64,000 bases of DNA from Parvibaculum sp045863935. Its GTDB lineage: Bacteria > Pseudomonadota > Alphaproteobacteria > Parvibaculales > Parvibaculaceae. Location of the stretch: positions 1 through 64,000 of the forward strand of contig NZ_BTVP01000007.1 in assembly GCF_045863935.1 (NCBI RefSeq). The letters run 5' to 3'. The position numbers and the translations under genes were made by a program. Below the pieces are notes generated by a model. The model was not told where the DNA came from and did no database searches. It saw nothing but the letters and a program-made list of their open reading frames with translations. Each line of letters opens with the position of its first letter. The first letter of the stretch is position 1. This document shows positions 1 through 8,200 of the stretch, in pieces.

Positions 1-74
1 GTTAAATTCGGGATTGAAAATTAAACCGGACAGCAGTGGGTCAAGCCCGGGGGTAACACATTTTTTAAGGCCGC

Positions 75-2330
75 CTAGTCGGCGGCCTGGGCGAACTTAT
101 CCGATACCTGACTGAGGTCGTGCAGCTTGAAGGGAAGCTGGCGGATGCGGTTGCCCGTTGCGGCGAAGATCGCGTTCGAGACGGCGGCGGAGACGACGGG
201 GGTTGCCGGTTCGCCGAGACCGCCGAGGGGCGCATCGCTGCCGACGAAATGGACGTCGATTGCCGGGCATTCCGACAGATGCAGCATCTCGTAGTCGGTG
301 AAGTTCGTCTGTACGACGGCGCCGTCTTCGATGGCGATTTCGCCGTAAAGCGCGGCAGTGAGGCCATAGATGATGCCGGACTCGATCTGCTGCGCGGCGG
401 TGTCGGGGTGGATGACGAGGCCGCAATCGACGGCGGCGGTGACGCGGTGGATGCGGGGCTGACCGTCCTCGATCGAGATTTCGGCGACTTCGGCGACGAC
501 GGTGCCGAAGCTTTCCTGCACGGCAAGGCCGTGATGACGGCCCTGCGGAAGGGCCCTGCCCCAGCCCGCCTTTTCGGCGGCGAGACGCAGCACGGCGGCG
601 TGGCGCGGCTTGTCCCGCAGGAGCGCGAGGCGGTAGTCGAGCGGGTCTTTGCCCGCGCGATGCGCAAGCTCGTCGATGAAGCTTTCGGCAAAGAAAGTGT
701 GCTGCGTATGGGCGACGGAGCGCCAGGGGCCGCGCGGAATATGCGTCGGCACCTCGGCATAGCGGATCGACTGGTTGGCGATACCGTAAGGAATGTGCGG
801 CGCTTCTTCGGGATCGTCCTTGTAGACGTAGCGGTTTTCGTAAGCCGTGGGGTAGCCGTCCGCGCCGACGACCGCGCGGATGCGCGACGTGACGGCGGGG
901 CGATAGGCGTCGTGCTGGATGTCGTTCTCGCGCGTGTAGACGAGCTTCACCGGCGCATCGACTTCCATCGCGATCTTCGCCGCCCAGTCGATCTCGCTCG
1001 GGAAATCGAAGAAGCCCTCGCGGAGCGGAATGCGGCGGCCGAAACCGCCGCCGAGCAGCATCGGATGGACGGTGACGTTGTCGAAATCGATGCCGGTGAC
1101 ATCGGCGAAGCGGGCGCGCGTGCCGAGCGGATCCTGCACGCCCACCCAGACATCGGCCTTGCCGTCGCGGATCCAGACGGTGCAGTTCATCGGCTCCATG
1201 CAGGCGTGCGCCAGATAGGGGACGCGGTATTCGGCGGCGACGATGTCGGCGCCCTCGGCGGCAAAGGCGGAGGCGGCATCGCCGACTTCCTTGTCTTCCT
1301 CGGTTTCGCCGGAGAGCGCCTCGGCCTGCGCGGCGAAGATCGTTTCGGAGGAGACGTTTGCCTTCTCGCCCGCGTCGAACTCGACCTCGAGGGCGAGGGC
1401 CGCTTCCTTGGCGCGCCAGTAATTGTCGGCAACGACGGCGACGCCCGCCGGGAACTCCACCACCTTCTTCACGCCGCGCCGCGAGAGAATTTCCGAGGCG
1501 TCGTAGGAGACGACCGTCGAACGGGAGACGGGGCCGAGATGCACGGCGGCATAGAGCATGCCGGGGATATGCGCATCGACGCCGTATTTCGCACTGCCGT
1601 CGACCTTGCCGGGAATGTCGAAGCGAGGGCGGGGCGTGCCGACGATCGTATAGTCCTTGCGGGACTTGAACTTCGGGTTCGCGGAAGGGGAATATTCGGC
1701 AGCTTCGGCGGCAAGCTCGCCATAGGTCGCGGTCTCGCCCTTCGGGCCCGTGACCGCGCTCATGGCGGCAGTGCAGTCCGACGGCGAACAATTCCAGCGC
1801 GCGGCGGCGGCCTTTATGAGCATTTCCTTCGCGGCGGCGCCGGTCACGCGCATGCCGTGCTGGCCGGTGTAGCGGACCGCCATGGAGCCGCCGGTGATCT
1901 GCATGTTCATGAATTTCGCCACCTTGTACCAGGCGGCGGCGTTGACGCCTTTCAGCATGGGAGGCACGCCCACGCCCGGCACGAAACGGTTGCCGAGCGA
2001 CTCGTTGGCGAAGGCGGGTTCGGCGGGGGCCTGTTCGGCGCGCACCAGCGACCAGTCGGCGTCGAGTTCTTCGGCCGCCATCATGGCGAGCGCGGTGATC
2101 GTGCCCTGCCCCATGTCGGCATGGGGGACATAGACCGTCACCGTGTTGTCCGGTGCGATCTTGAGCCAGGCAGTGACGAAGCGTTCGCCCTCCCTGGCGG
2201 CGGCATTGTCCGCGAGCGTCCGGCGCGAGGGGCCGGAGGCGGCATAGCCGAGAATGAGCGCGCCGCCGGCGGCAGCGCCGCCCGCGATGAGGAACTGACG
2301 GCGGGTGGGTTTTCCGAGTTTCATGGCCAT
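75..2330 (-). CDS. Molybdopterin-binding subunit of a xanthine dehydrogenase/isoquinoline 1-oxidoreductase-family enzyme
   Basis: Large subunit (751 aa) of a molybdenum hydroxylase, which hydroxylates N-heterocycles or aldehydes with water as oxygen donor. The N-terminus has a twin-arginine signal (TRRQFLIAGG near residues 9-18, then a hydrophobic stretch), so the folded enzyme is probably exported. Family glycine-rich motifs are visible, such as LGGGFGRR in the middle and GGLGEPATP near the end. The length matches IorB-type subunits (about 730-780 aa), which lack the FAD domain of true xanthine dehydrogenases. It starts with ATG after a GGGAGG ribosome site. It lies 13 bp downstream of the 2Fe-2S subunit, in one operon. 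The electron acceptor, usually a cytochrome c subunit, is not seen here. The family is secure; the substrate is unknown. Confidence 0.88.
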   Translation of the reverse strand: MAMKLGKPTRRQFLIAGGAAAGGALILGYAASGPSRRTLADNAAAREGERFVTAWLKIAPDNTVTVYVPHADMGQGTITALAMMAAEELDADWSLVRAEQAPAEPAFANESLGNRFVPGVGVPPMLKGVNAAAWYKVAKFMNMQITGGSMAVRYTGQHGMRVTGAAAKEMLIKAAAARWNCSPSDCTAAMSAVTGPKGETATYGELAAEAAEYSPSANPKFKSRKDYTIVGTPRPRFDIPGKVDGSAKYGVDAHIPGMLYAAVHLGPVSRSTVVSYDASEILSRRGVKKVVEFPAGVAVVADNYWRAKEAALALEVEFDAGEKANVSSETIFAAQAEALSGETEEDKEVGDAASAFAAEGADIVAAEYRVPYLAHACMEPMNCTVWIRDGKADVWVGVQDPLGTRARFADVTGIDFDNVTVHPMLLGGGFGRRIPLREGFFDFPSEIDWAAKIAMEVDAPVKLVYTRENDIQHDAYRPAVTSRIRAVVGADGYPTAYENRYVYKDDPEEAPHIPYGIANQSIRYAEVPTHIPRGPWRSVAHTQHTFFAESFIDELAHRAGKDPLDYRLALLRDKPRHAAVLRLAAEKAGWGRALPQGRHHGLAVQESFGTVVAEVAEISIEDGQPRIHRVTAAVDCGLVIHPDTAAQQIESGIIYGLTAALYGEIAIEDGAVVQTNFTDYEMLHLSECPAIDVHFVGSDAPLGGLGEPATPVVSAAVSNAIFAATGNRIRQLPFKLHDLSQVSDKFAQAAD

Positions 2331-2343
2331 GATCGTTCCTCCC

Positions 2344-2811
2344 TCAAGCCGCTGACACGTCGCGGATCGCGGCGCGGATGCGCGGATAGGTGCCGCAGCG
2401 GCAGATATTCGTTATCGCGGCGTCGATGTCTTCATCCGTAGGCTGAGGGTTTTCCGCCAGCAGCGCGGAGACGGCCATCAGCATGCCGGACTGGCAATAG
2501 CCGCATTGGGGAACCTGTTTGGCGATCCAGGCGGCCTGGAGCGCGGAAAGCTCGCCCTCCTCCGCGCCGGAGGCGGCGGCAAGCCCCTCGATGGTGGTGA
2601 TTTCGGCGCCGTTGGCCGCTTCCACGGGGGTCACGCAGGTGCGCGTCGCCACGCCGTCGATATGGACGGTGCAGGCGCCGCAGGCGGCGACGCCGCAGCC
2701 GAACTTCGTGCCGGTAAGGCCGAGTTCGTCGCGCAGCACCCAGAGAAGGGGCATCTCGGGCTCGACATCGAGCTCGTGAGGCTGGCCATTGACGGTGAGT
2801 TTGATGGACAT
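2344..2811 (-). CDS. 2Fe-2S ferredoxin-like small subunit of the molybdenum hydroxylase
   Basis: Small subunit (155 aa) that moves electrons from the molybdenum site. Two cysteine clusters are visible. The plant-type ferredoxin set is CGVAACGAC around residues 39-47. The helical-domain set is CGYCQSG near residue 102 with CRCGTYPRI near residue 137. Length and motif order fit IorA/CoxS-type subunits. It has no signal peptide of its own, so it presumably travels with its Tat-tagged partner, as known for this family. The ATG start has an AGAAGAGG ribosome site 8 bp upstream. It is the first gene of a two-gene operon with the large subunit. Confidence 0.9.
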   Translation of the reverse strand: MSIKLTVNGQPHELDVEPEMPLLWVLRDELGLTGTKFGCGVAACGACTVHIDGVATRTCVTPVEAANGAEITTIEGLAAASGAEEGELSALQAAWIAKQVPQCGYCQSGMLMAVSALLAENPQPTDEDIDAAITNICRCGTYPRIRAAIRDVSAA

Positions 2812-3001
2812 GAGGCGACCTCTTCTGGCGTGAGGGCTGGCGGGTCATATGTGGACTGACCCAAAATAACATTTCGGTCAGTCAGTCGCCAGCCCCAAAT
2901 TTCCGTTCACGGGTTCGTGAAGAGGCTGGCGGGCTTTTCCCCGGCCGGGAATGGGCTAGTTTCTCTCTGGTTCGCGACGTTTTTCAAAGGAGACCCTGCC
3001 C

Positions 3002-3538
3002 ATGAAGCTGACCCTGATTGCCCCGCTCGCCGCGTCGCTCTTCGCGCTTGCCGCCCTGCCGGCGCTGGCCGAGGCGCCGCTCGCGACCGCCACCTTCAAG
3101 ACGCAGGAAAGCGCCGATGCGGGGACCGCCGACCTTTCGGAGGGGCCGGAAGGCGTGGTCATCCGCGTGACCGCCTCGGGGCTGACACCGGGCTGGCATG
3201 CGATCCACTTCCACGAGACCGGCGACTGCTCGGACGAGGGCTACAAGAAGTCGGGCTCCCATGTGCAGCATGCCGCGAAGGAGCCGCACGGGCTGCTGAA
3301 CCCCGAAGGGCCGGACGATGGCGACCTGCCGAACATCTATGCCGCGGAAGATGGCACGGTGAACGCGGAACTCTATTCCGACCGGGTGACGCTTTCGGAA
3401 GCCGAGGGCCGCGCGAACCTCATCGACGAGGACGGCTCGGCGCTCGTCATTCATGAAGGGCCGGACGACCATATGAGCCAGCCGATCGGCGGCGCGGGGG
3501 CGCGCGTCGCCTGCGCGGTGATCGAGAAGGTGGAGTAA
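3002..3538 (+). CDS. sodC: Periplasmic Cu/Zn superoxide dismutase
   Basis: Converts periplasmic superoxide to hydrogen peroxide and oxygen. The 178-aa protein has a Sec signal peptide (about residues 1-22, ending ALPALAEA). Copper and zinc ligands are in HAIHFHETGDC near residue 65, in the following Gly-rich His segment (GSHVQHAAKEPHG), and in ALVIHEGPDDH near residue 150. The paired cysteines that form the intrasubunit disulfide are present. AAGGAG lies upstream of the ATG. It is monocistronic, convergent with the next gene. Confidence 0.95.
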   Translation: MKLTLIAPLAASLFALAALPALAEAPLATATFKTQESADAGTADLSEGPEGVVIRVTASGLTPGWHAIHFHETGDCSDEGYKKSGSHVQHAAKEPHGLLNPEGPDDGDLPNIYAAEDGTVNAELYSDRVTLSEAEGRANLIDEDGSALVIHEGPDDHMSQPIGGAGARVACAVIEKVE

Positions 3539-3549
3539 CATCCCCCCAC

Positions 3550-3596
3550 CCGGGAAATCCGCTGTTGCGAATTTCCCGGCCTCCCCGCGAGGGGGA
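3550..3596. terminator. Two adjacent GC-rich inverted repeats between convergent genes
   Basis: A 9-bp stem (CCGGGAAAT at 3550-3558 with ATTTCCCGG at 3571-3579) is followed by a compact CCTCCCC-GCGA-GGGGGAGG hairpin. They lie between sodC and a minus-strand gene. No T-run follows, so any terminator function is tentative. Confidence 0.4.
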
Positions 3597-3601
3597 GGCG
3601 G

Positions 3602-4351
3602 TTAGCCGTCCAGCTCCCTGTAGTGGCGGAAGATGCCGCTTTCGTTGAAGGGCTGGCGGCGCTCGCTTTTCAGATAAGCGGCGATCCGCGGGCGTTCGCG
3701 CGTTGCGGCATGAAGCGCGGCGACGAGCGGACGCTTGCGGAGGTGGCGCGCCGCCGCTTTGGGGAAGGCATAGAGAAGACCGTCGACCGTGTGGAAGAGC
3801 GAGAGGTCGGCATAGGTGAGCGAGTTGCCGACGAGACGGGGCTTTGCTTCGCTCGCGCCGTTTGCCTCAAGCACCGCCTCGAACCAGTCGAGAAATTTCG
3901 GGATACGGGCGCCGCGAAATTCCTTCGCGCGGCGGGCGGCTTCCTTTTTCTGATCCTCGTAGTAAAGGCCGACGCCTACCGGGTGATGCACGTCATGCGC
4001 TTCGGCGACGAAGTCCGAGATGGTGAGCTCGATCTGATGCGTCCAGAGCGCGGCGCTTTCAGATTTCGGCGCGAGGCCGAGCCGCGGGCCGAGATAAAAG
4101 AGGATCGCCGCAACCTGGCCGACGACGAGGCGCCCGTCGCGCAGGAAAGGCGGCGCGAAGGACGGGTGCTTCGTGCCCTCGCCTTCCAGGAGCGCCAGCA
4201 TCTCGTCCATGCCGCCCTCGCGTTCGCGGACGACATCGACATAGGGCGCGCCCGCCTCCTCCAGCGCGAGGCGGACATATTCGCCCCGGCCGGGAATGCC
4301 CGGCCAGTAGAAAAGTTCGTAAGGCTTCCGGCGGGTGGGCTTTGCGGGCAT
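3602..4351 (-). CDS. Glutathione S-transferase family protein
   Basis: A 249-aa two-domain GST. The N-terminal thioredoxin-like domain begins ELFYWPGIPGRGEYVRLAL, a pattern seen in sigma/alpha-like GSTs. The helical C-terminal domain contains the usual TYADLSLFHTVDGL segment (around residue 190), where the conserved Asp caps a helix. It probably conjugates glutathione to an electrophile or acts as a peroxidase; no substrate can be deduced. The ATG has a strong AAAGGAGG site. It stands alone, facing sodC. Confidence 0.8.
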   Translation of the reverse strand: MPAKPTRRKPYELFYWPGIPGRGEYVRLALEEAGAPYVDVVREREGGMDEMLALLEGEGTKHPSFAPPFLRDGRLVVGQVAAILFYLGPRLGLAPKSESAALWTHQIELTISDFVAEAHDVHHPVGVGLYYEDQKKEAARRAKEFRGARIPKFLDWFEAVLEANGASEAKPRLVGNSLTYADLSLFHTVDGLLYAFPKAAARHLRKRPLVAALHAATRERPRIAAYLKSERRQPFNESGIFRHYRELDG

Positions 4352-4533
4352 GGGCGGCCTCCTTTGTCAGCGATCCAGCCTCCATCCGGGCAGCGGAAAG
4401 GGCAAGGATTCCAGGGTTTTACGGATTTTGCGCATTTTCGGATTGATTGATGATGATATTTTGATTATTTAATGCTGCGAAGGCGATGAGGCGTGCCGGT
4501 TCTCAGGCCGCTCCGCCTCGAAGAGGACGAGAC

Positions 4534-4923
4534 ATGACAGACGAACAGACATTTCAAATCACAGGGGCGCAGAGGCGCCGGGAGGACGTGGTGAGCCGAT
4601 ACCAGGTCGATGTGGGGGAGGAGTTTCCTCTCTCGGAAAAGGAAAAGCGCGCGTGCTCGCGCCATGAGGGGCCTTGCGAAGGCGGGTGGGACGCCCATGA
4701 GTGGCATGGACGCGAATGGCATGGACATGAATGGCGGGGCGGGTTTCGCGCGCCGCGGCTTCTGGTGCTGTTTGCGGCGATCGCGGTTGGCGTTGCGCTG
4801 ATCTCGACGGCGGCGAGCTATCCGCTGGCGACGCTCGCCGTTGCGGCTATCGCGCTGCTTTTCGCGGGCGGGTACTTCCGTGGCGGCCATCGCCGCACGC
4901 ATGGCCGGAGGGACGCGGCATGA
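4534..4923 (+). CDS. Small membrane protein of unknown function
   Basis: A 129-aa protein with a charged N-terminal half, including a His-rich HEWHGREWHGHEW stretch near residues 52-64. Two closely spaced transmembrane helices follow (LLVLFAAIAVGVALIS and LATLAVAAIALLFAGG) and a basic tail. No family was recognised. The start at 4534 is preferred over an upstream in-frame codon because AAGAGGA lies just before it. Its stop overlaps the start of the next gene (ATGA), so the two are translationally coupled. Confidence 0.6.
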   Translation: MTDEQTFQITGAQRRREDVVSRYQVDVGEEFPLSEKEKRACSRHEGPCEGGWDAHEWHGREWHGHEWRGGFRAPRLLVLFAAIAVGVALISTAASYPLATLAVAAIALLFAGGYFRGGHRRTHGRRDAA

Positions 4924-5252
4924 GCAGCTTCAAGGAAGAGACGCCGGAGACCGGCGCCGATGCGGGCGAGAGCGAGGAGCGGCGCGGACGGCGCGGCCAT
5001 CGCCACGGACGGCGGCACAAGCGGCATGGCGGCGAGGATCGCGACACGACGCGCGTGCAGCTCGAACTACCGCCACAGGCGATGGAGCGGCTGCAGCAAT
5101 TGAAAGAGAAGACGGAAGCCGCGTCCTATGCGGAAGTGATCCGCAACGCACTCCGGCTCTACGAGGCGCTGATCCAGGAAGCCGAACGCGGCGCCGAATT
5201 CCAGGTGAAGGAGCCGGACGGGACGGCGGTGCCTTACAGAGTGTTTTTGTAG
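4920..5252 (+). CDS. Ribbon-helix-helix-like protein with basic His/Arg-rich N-terminus
   Basis: A 110-aa protein. Residues 1-45 are acidic, then very basic and histidine-rich (RRGRRGHRHGRRHKRHGG). From about residue 44 the pattern TTRVQLELPPQAMERLQQL, followed by ASYAEVIRNALRLYEALI, is a ribbon-helix-helix (CopG/MetJ-like) DNA-binding fold: a beta strand and two helices. It is coupled by a 4-bp overlap to the small membrane protein upstream, which also has a His-rich segment. The pair may work together, for example in metal sensing; this is inference only. Confidence 0.65.
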   Translation: MSSFKEETPETGADAGESEERRGRRGHRHGRRHKRHGGEDRDTTRVQLELPPQAMERLQQLKEKTEAASYAEVIRNALRLYEALIQEAERGAEFQVKEPDGTAVPYRVFL

Positions 5253-5274
5253 GGCTTTTCGCACGTCTCAAAAT

Positions 5275-5362
5275 GTCATTGCCGGACTTGATCCGGCAAT
5301 CCAGAACGGCATGCGCGGAACTCGCGACCCCTGGACCCCCGGGTCAAGCCCGAGGGTGACGA
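5275..5362. repeat. Intergenic palindromic repeat element
   Basis: The left arm is the near-palindrome ATTGCCGGACTTGATCCGGCAAT in meaning (5278-5300, centred on CTTGAT). The right arm is a CTGGACCCCCGGGTCAAGCC segment (5331-5350), ending in GAGGGTGACGAA. Both arms carry the inverted words TTGAYCCG and CGGGTCAAG typical of short intergenic repeats scattered in many alphaproteobacterial genomes. A similar fragment (GGGTCAAGCCCGGGGGTAAC) is at 38-57. Confidence 0.6.
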
Positions 5363-5381
5363 ATTGTTTTAGAAAAGAAAA

Positions 5382-8018
5382 TCAGCCCGCTTCCACCCTT
5401 GTCGGTGCGGGGGTTGTGGCGATGCCTGTGGCCGGCGGGGCGGCGCGGACGGGGAGGTGGCAGGTGACGCGGGTGCCGACATCGGGCGCGCTTTCAAGCG
5501 TCACCCAGCCGCCATGCAGCTCCACGAAGGAACGCACGAGGCTGAGACCGAGGCCCGCGCCCCGGCGGCGATCCGAACCGCCATGCGCCTCGAAGCGGTC
5601 GAAGACATTGCCCTGGAATTCCGGCTTGATGCCGATGCCCGTATCCTCGACATAGAGTTCGACCGAGCTTTCATGCCGCGCGGCGCCGACGATGATGGTG
5701 TCGCCGGGGCTCGTGAAGGCGAGCGAATTCGAAAGCAGGTTGATCATGATCTGCTTGATGCGCTTTTCGTCGGCGCGCACCGTGCCGATGTCCTTCGGGC
5801 ATTCGACCCTGAGGACAACCTTGTTCTTCTGCGCGGGACGCTGCGCAAATTCCTCGGTCGCGTAGATGACTTCGGACAGTTCGACATCCGAGAGGTCGAG
5901 CGTCATGGCGCCCGCTTCGATGACGGCAAGATCGAGAATGTCGTTCACGACGTCGATCAGCGTTTCGGAACTTTCGAGAATGCCCTGCATGTATTCGTGC
6001 TGGCGCGGATTGAGCGTGCCGAACATTTCGGCTTCGAGGATTTCGCCGAAGCCGAGGATGTTGGTGAGCGGTGTGCGGAGCTGGTAGGAGACGTGGCTGA
6101 TGAATTCGGACTTGAGGCGGTCGGCCGTTTCGAGCGCGTCGTTGCGGTCGCGCAGCGCCTGCTCCATCTGCGTCGAATCCGTCACGTCGACATAGGTCAT
6201 GAGCGTCGCGCCGTCGGGCAGCGGCACCATGGCATAGTCGACGACTGTACTGTCCGGCCGCAGGAGCCGGCCCGTCTGCGGCGTGCGCATACCCGACATG
6301 CCGGTGACGCCGTTCCTCAGCGCTTCCCATTCGCGCTCGTCTGCCATGAGCGGGCGGCAAAGCTCGATCAGTTCGTTCACATGCGGCTCGCCGCCAAGCT
6401 TGTCCGCGTCGAGCCCCCAGATGTTGAGGAAGGCGGGATTGAAGAGCTTCAACCGCCCGTCCGAACCGAAGACCGCCACACCTTCATAGAGATGGTCGAT
6501 GGTCTCGCGCTGGACGCGGGCAAGCGTGTTGTAGGAGCTTTCGAGATTGAGCCGCTCGGTGACGTTTTCATAAAGGTAGATGACGCCGCCGAAGGGATGG
6601 GCCTGCGCGAGCACCTTGACGGTGCGGCCATCCGGCAGGTGCCAGAATTCCTCGAGCGGCTCGGTCGAGGTGTAGATTTCCATGCGGCTCTGCTTCCAGG
6701 CCTGGAAGTTCGCCTGTTCGGGCAGGCGGCGGCGCGCGCGCAACTCATCGAGAATTTCGTTGTCGGAGGGACCGCCGTCGAGCCATTGCGGGTCGAGGCC
6801 CCAGAGCGTTTCGTAGGCGCGATTGTGGAAGGTGAGACGCTTGTCCGGACCGCAGATCGCGACCGCCGTCGTCACGCGGTCGAGCGTCGCGGCATGGCTT
6901 TCGATGTGGCGGCGAAGCTCGGCTTCCGCCTCGTCGAGATCCGACACGTCGACGGCGATGCCGGCAACGCCATCGGAGAGACGCTGCTCGATGATGTCGA
7001 GCGCGTGGCGTTCGCCCGCCATGATGGCGTGGCTGCGCTCGCGGGCGCGCGAGCGGTCGAAGAGCGTGCGGCGAAGCGTGGCCAGGGTTTCCTCGCCGAG
7101 AAGTTCGAGGCCGCGCGTCACGGCATCGTCCGGCGAGGCGGCGTCGACGGCGCGGGCGTAGGCCGCGTTCACCCAGACGAGATTGCCCTCGCCGTCGCGG
7201 CGCCAGGCGGCGAAGGGGGCCTGCATGAGATGTTCCTCGAAGCGGCCGCGGCTGTACTCGGCCTGGCGGAGGCGCTCCTTGAGGCGCGACACCTCTGCGC
7301 GCTCGCCGGTCACGTCGCGCAGCCAGAGCACCGCGAGCGCGCCAGCGGGGCGGCCTTCCGCCTCGAAGGTGCGTCCGTCCGTCGACTGAACATGAAGCGA
7401 GAAGCGCGCGCCGCGCGTGCGCAAGCGCTGCACCGCCGTGTTGAGGCGGCCGGCATTTTCCGGCTCGAGCCGGGTCAGCAGGTAGTTGAAGTCAAGATCG
7501 CCCGAGGAAGGATCCACCAGCGTCGCCGTAGAGCCGACGATGCGGGGACGGGCCTGAAAGGTGCCGGGCGCGGCGCGCAAGCTCTCCGGCGTCCAGATGA
7601 AGACGGCGTCAGGCTCGGCGGCGAGGATCGATTCCGCGGCGTCGAGGCGGGCTTCGAGGGTGGAGAGGCTCGCCTCGCGATCGAGCGCGATGCGGCGGGC
7701 GGCGCGGGCGGCGCGAATCCCGGTGATGGCGGCGAGGATGCCGGCGAAGGCGAGGCCGGCAGCAATGGCAAAGGAGGTGGCGACGGCGGGCTCGGCGGCG
7801 GCTTCGGAGGGCAACCCCAGCACGGCGAGCGTTTCCATCAGCCCCTTGGGGACGGGCGCCTGTGCGGCGGCGACGGCCGAGGTGGCGGCAAAGGGAAAGG
7901 AAGCCGCCAGCAGCGCCGGGACAAGCCTTGCCCCACGCCGCACGACATCACGCTTCCGGCTCTTTGCCGACTTCAACACACGACAACCCCTTCCGTCTTG
8001 CGCCCTTTCCATCGTCAT
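5382..8018 (-). CDS. divL: DivL-like PAS-domain kinase homologue with Tyr in place of the H-box His
   Basis: About 878 aa. An N-terminal membrane anchor (roughly residues 70-95) is followed by several PAS domains, a dimerisation helix and a C-terminal HATPase domain (SDRRRGAGLGLSLVRSFVELH near the end). The phospho-acceptor box reads FISHVSYQLRTPLTNILGF. The invariant His is replaced by Tyr (codon at 6084-6086, about residue 645), the hallmark of DivL. In Caulobacter DivL binds phosphorylation-state-specific DivK and controls CckA and CtrA rather than acting as an ordinary histidine kinase. Caulobacter DivL is about 770 aa, so this one is longer. The ORF opens with TTG at 8030; the ATG at 8018 is chosen, but no clear ribosome site is seen. 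It lies downstream of ahcY on the same strand. Confidence 0.85.
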   Translation of the reverse strand: MTMERAQDGRGCRVLKSAKSRKRDVVRRGARLVPALLAASFPFAATSAVAAAQAPVPKGLMETLAVLGLPSEAAAEPAVATSFAIAAGLAFAGILAAITGIRAARAARRIALDREASLSTLEARLDAAESILAAEPDAVFIWTPESLRAAPGTFQARPRIVGSTATLVDPSSGDLDFNYLLTRLEPENAGRLNTAVQRLRTRGARFSLHVQSTDGRTFEAEGRPAGALAVLWLRDVTGERAEVSRLKERLRQAEYSRGRFEEHLMQAPFAAWRRDGEGNLVWVNAAYARAVDAASPDDAVTRGLELLGEETLATLRRTLFDRSRARERSHAIMAGERHALDIIEQRLSDGVAGIAVDVSDLDEAEAELRRHIESHAATLDRVTTAVAICGPDKRLTFHNRAYETLWGLDPQWLDGGPSDNEILDELRARRRLPEQANFQAWKQSRMEIYTSTEPLEEFWHLPDGRTVKVLAQAHPFGGVIYLYENVTERLNLESSYNTLARVQRETIDHLYEGVAVFGSDGRLKLFNPAFLNIWGLDADKLGGEPHVNELIELCRPLMADEREWEALRNGVTGMSGMRTPQTGRLLRPDSTVVDYAMVPLPDGATLMTYVDVTDSTQMEQALRDRNDALETADRLKSEFISHVSYQLRTPLTNILGFGEILEAEMFGTLNPRQHEYMQGILESSETLIDVVNDILDLAVIEAGAMTLDLSDVELSEVIYATEEFAQRPAQKNKVVLRVECPKDIGTVRADEKRIKQIMINLLSNSLAFTSPGDTIIVGAARHESSVELYVEDTGIGIKPEFQGNVFDRFEAHGGSDRRRGAGLGLSLVRSFVELHGGWVTLESAPDVGTRVTCHLPVRAAPPATGIATTPAPTRVEAG

Positions 8019-8125
8019 GGGCGAGCGCAAATCACCGGACCCCGGCGGATACTACACCACGAGGGACTCGGAGGTGAAATATCAGGGTTCGAGAAAATGC
8101 GGTGAAAGGGCACCGGCCCGCCGCA

Positions 8126-8155
8126 AACGAAAAGCCCGGCGTTTCCGCCGGGCTT
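8126..8155 (-). terminator. Rho-independent terminator of ahcY
   Basis: A perfect 10-bp stem (AAGCCCGGCG / CGCCGGGCTT) with a TTTC/GAAA tetraloop. On the minus strand a T-rich run (TTTTCGTTT) follows. It separates ahcY from divL. Confidence 0.85.
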
Positions 8156-8200
8156 GTGGTTTTGCCGGCACGCCTTGCGTGCGGCCGAAAGGGCCGGACC

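Noticed and set aside
69..87. GGCCGCC/GGCGGCC hairpin at the end of the first gene as a terminator
   Set aside because: On the minus strand it is followed by TTAAAAAA, not a T-run.
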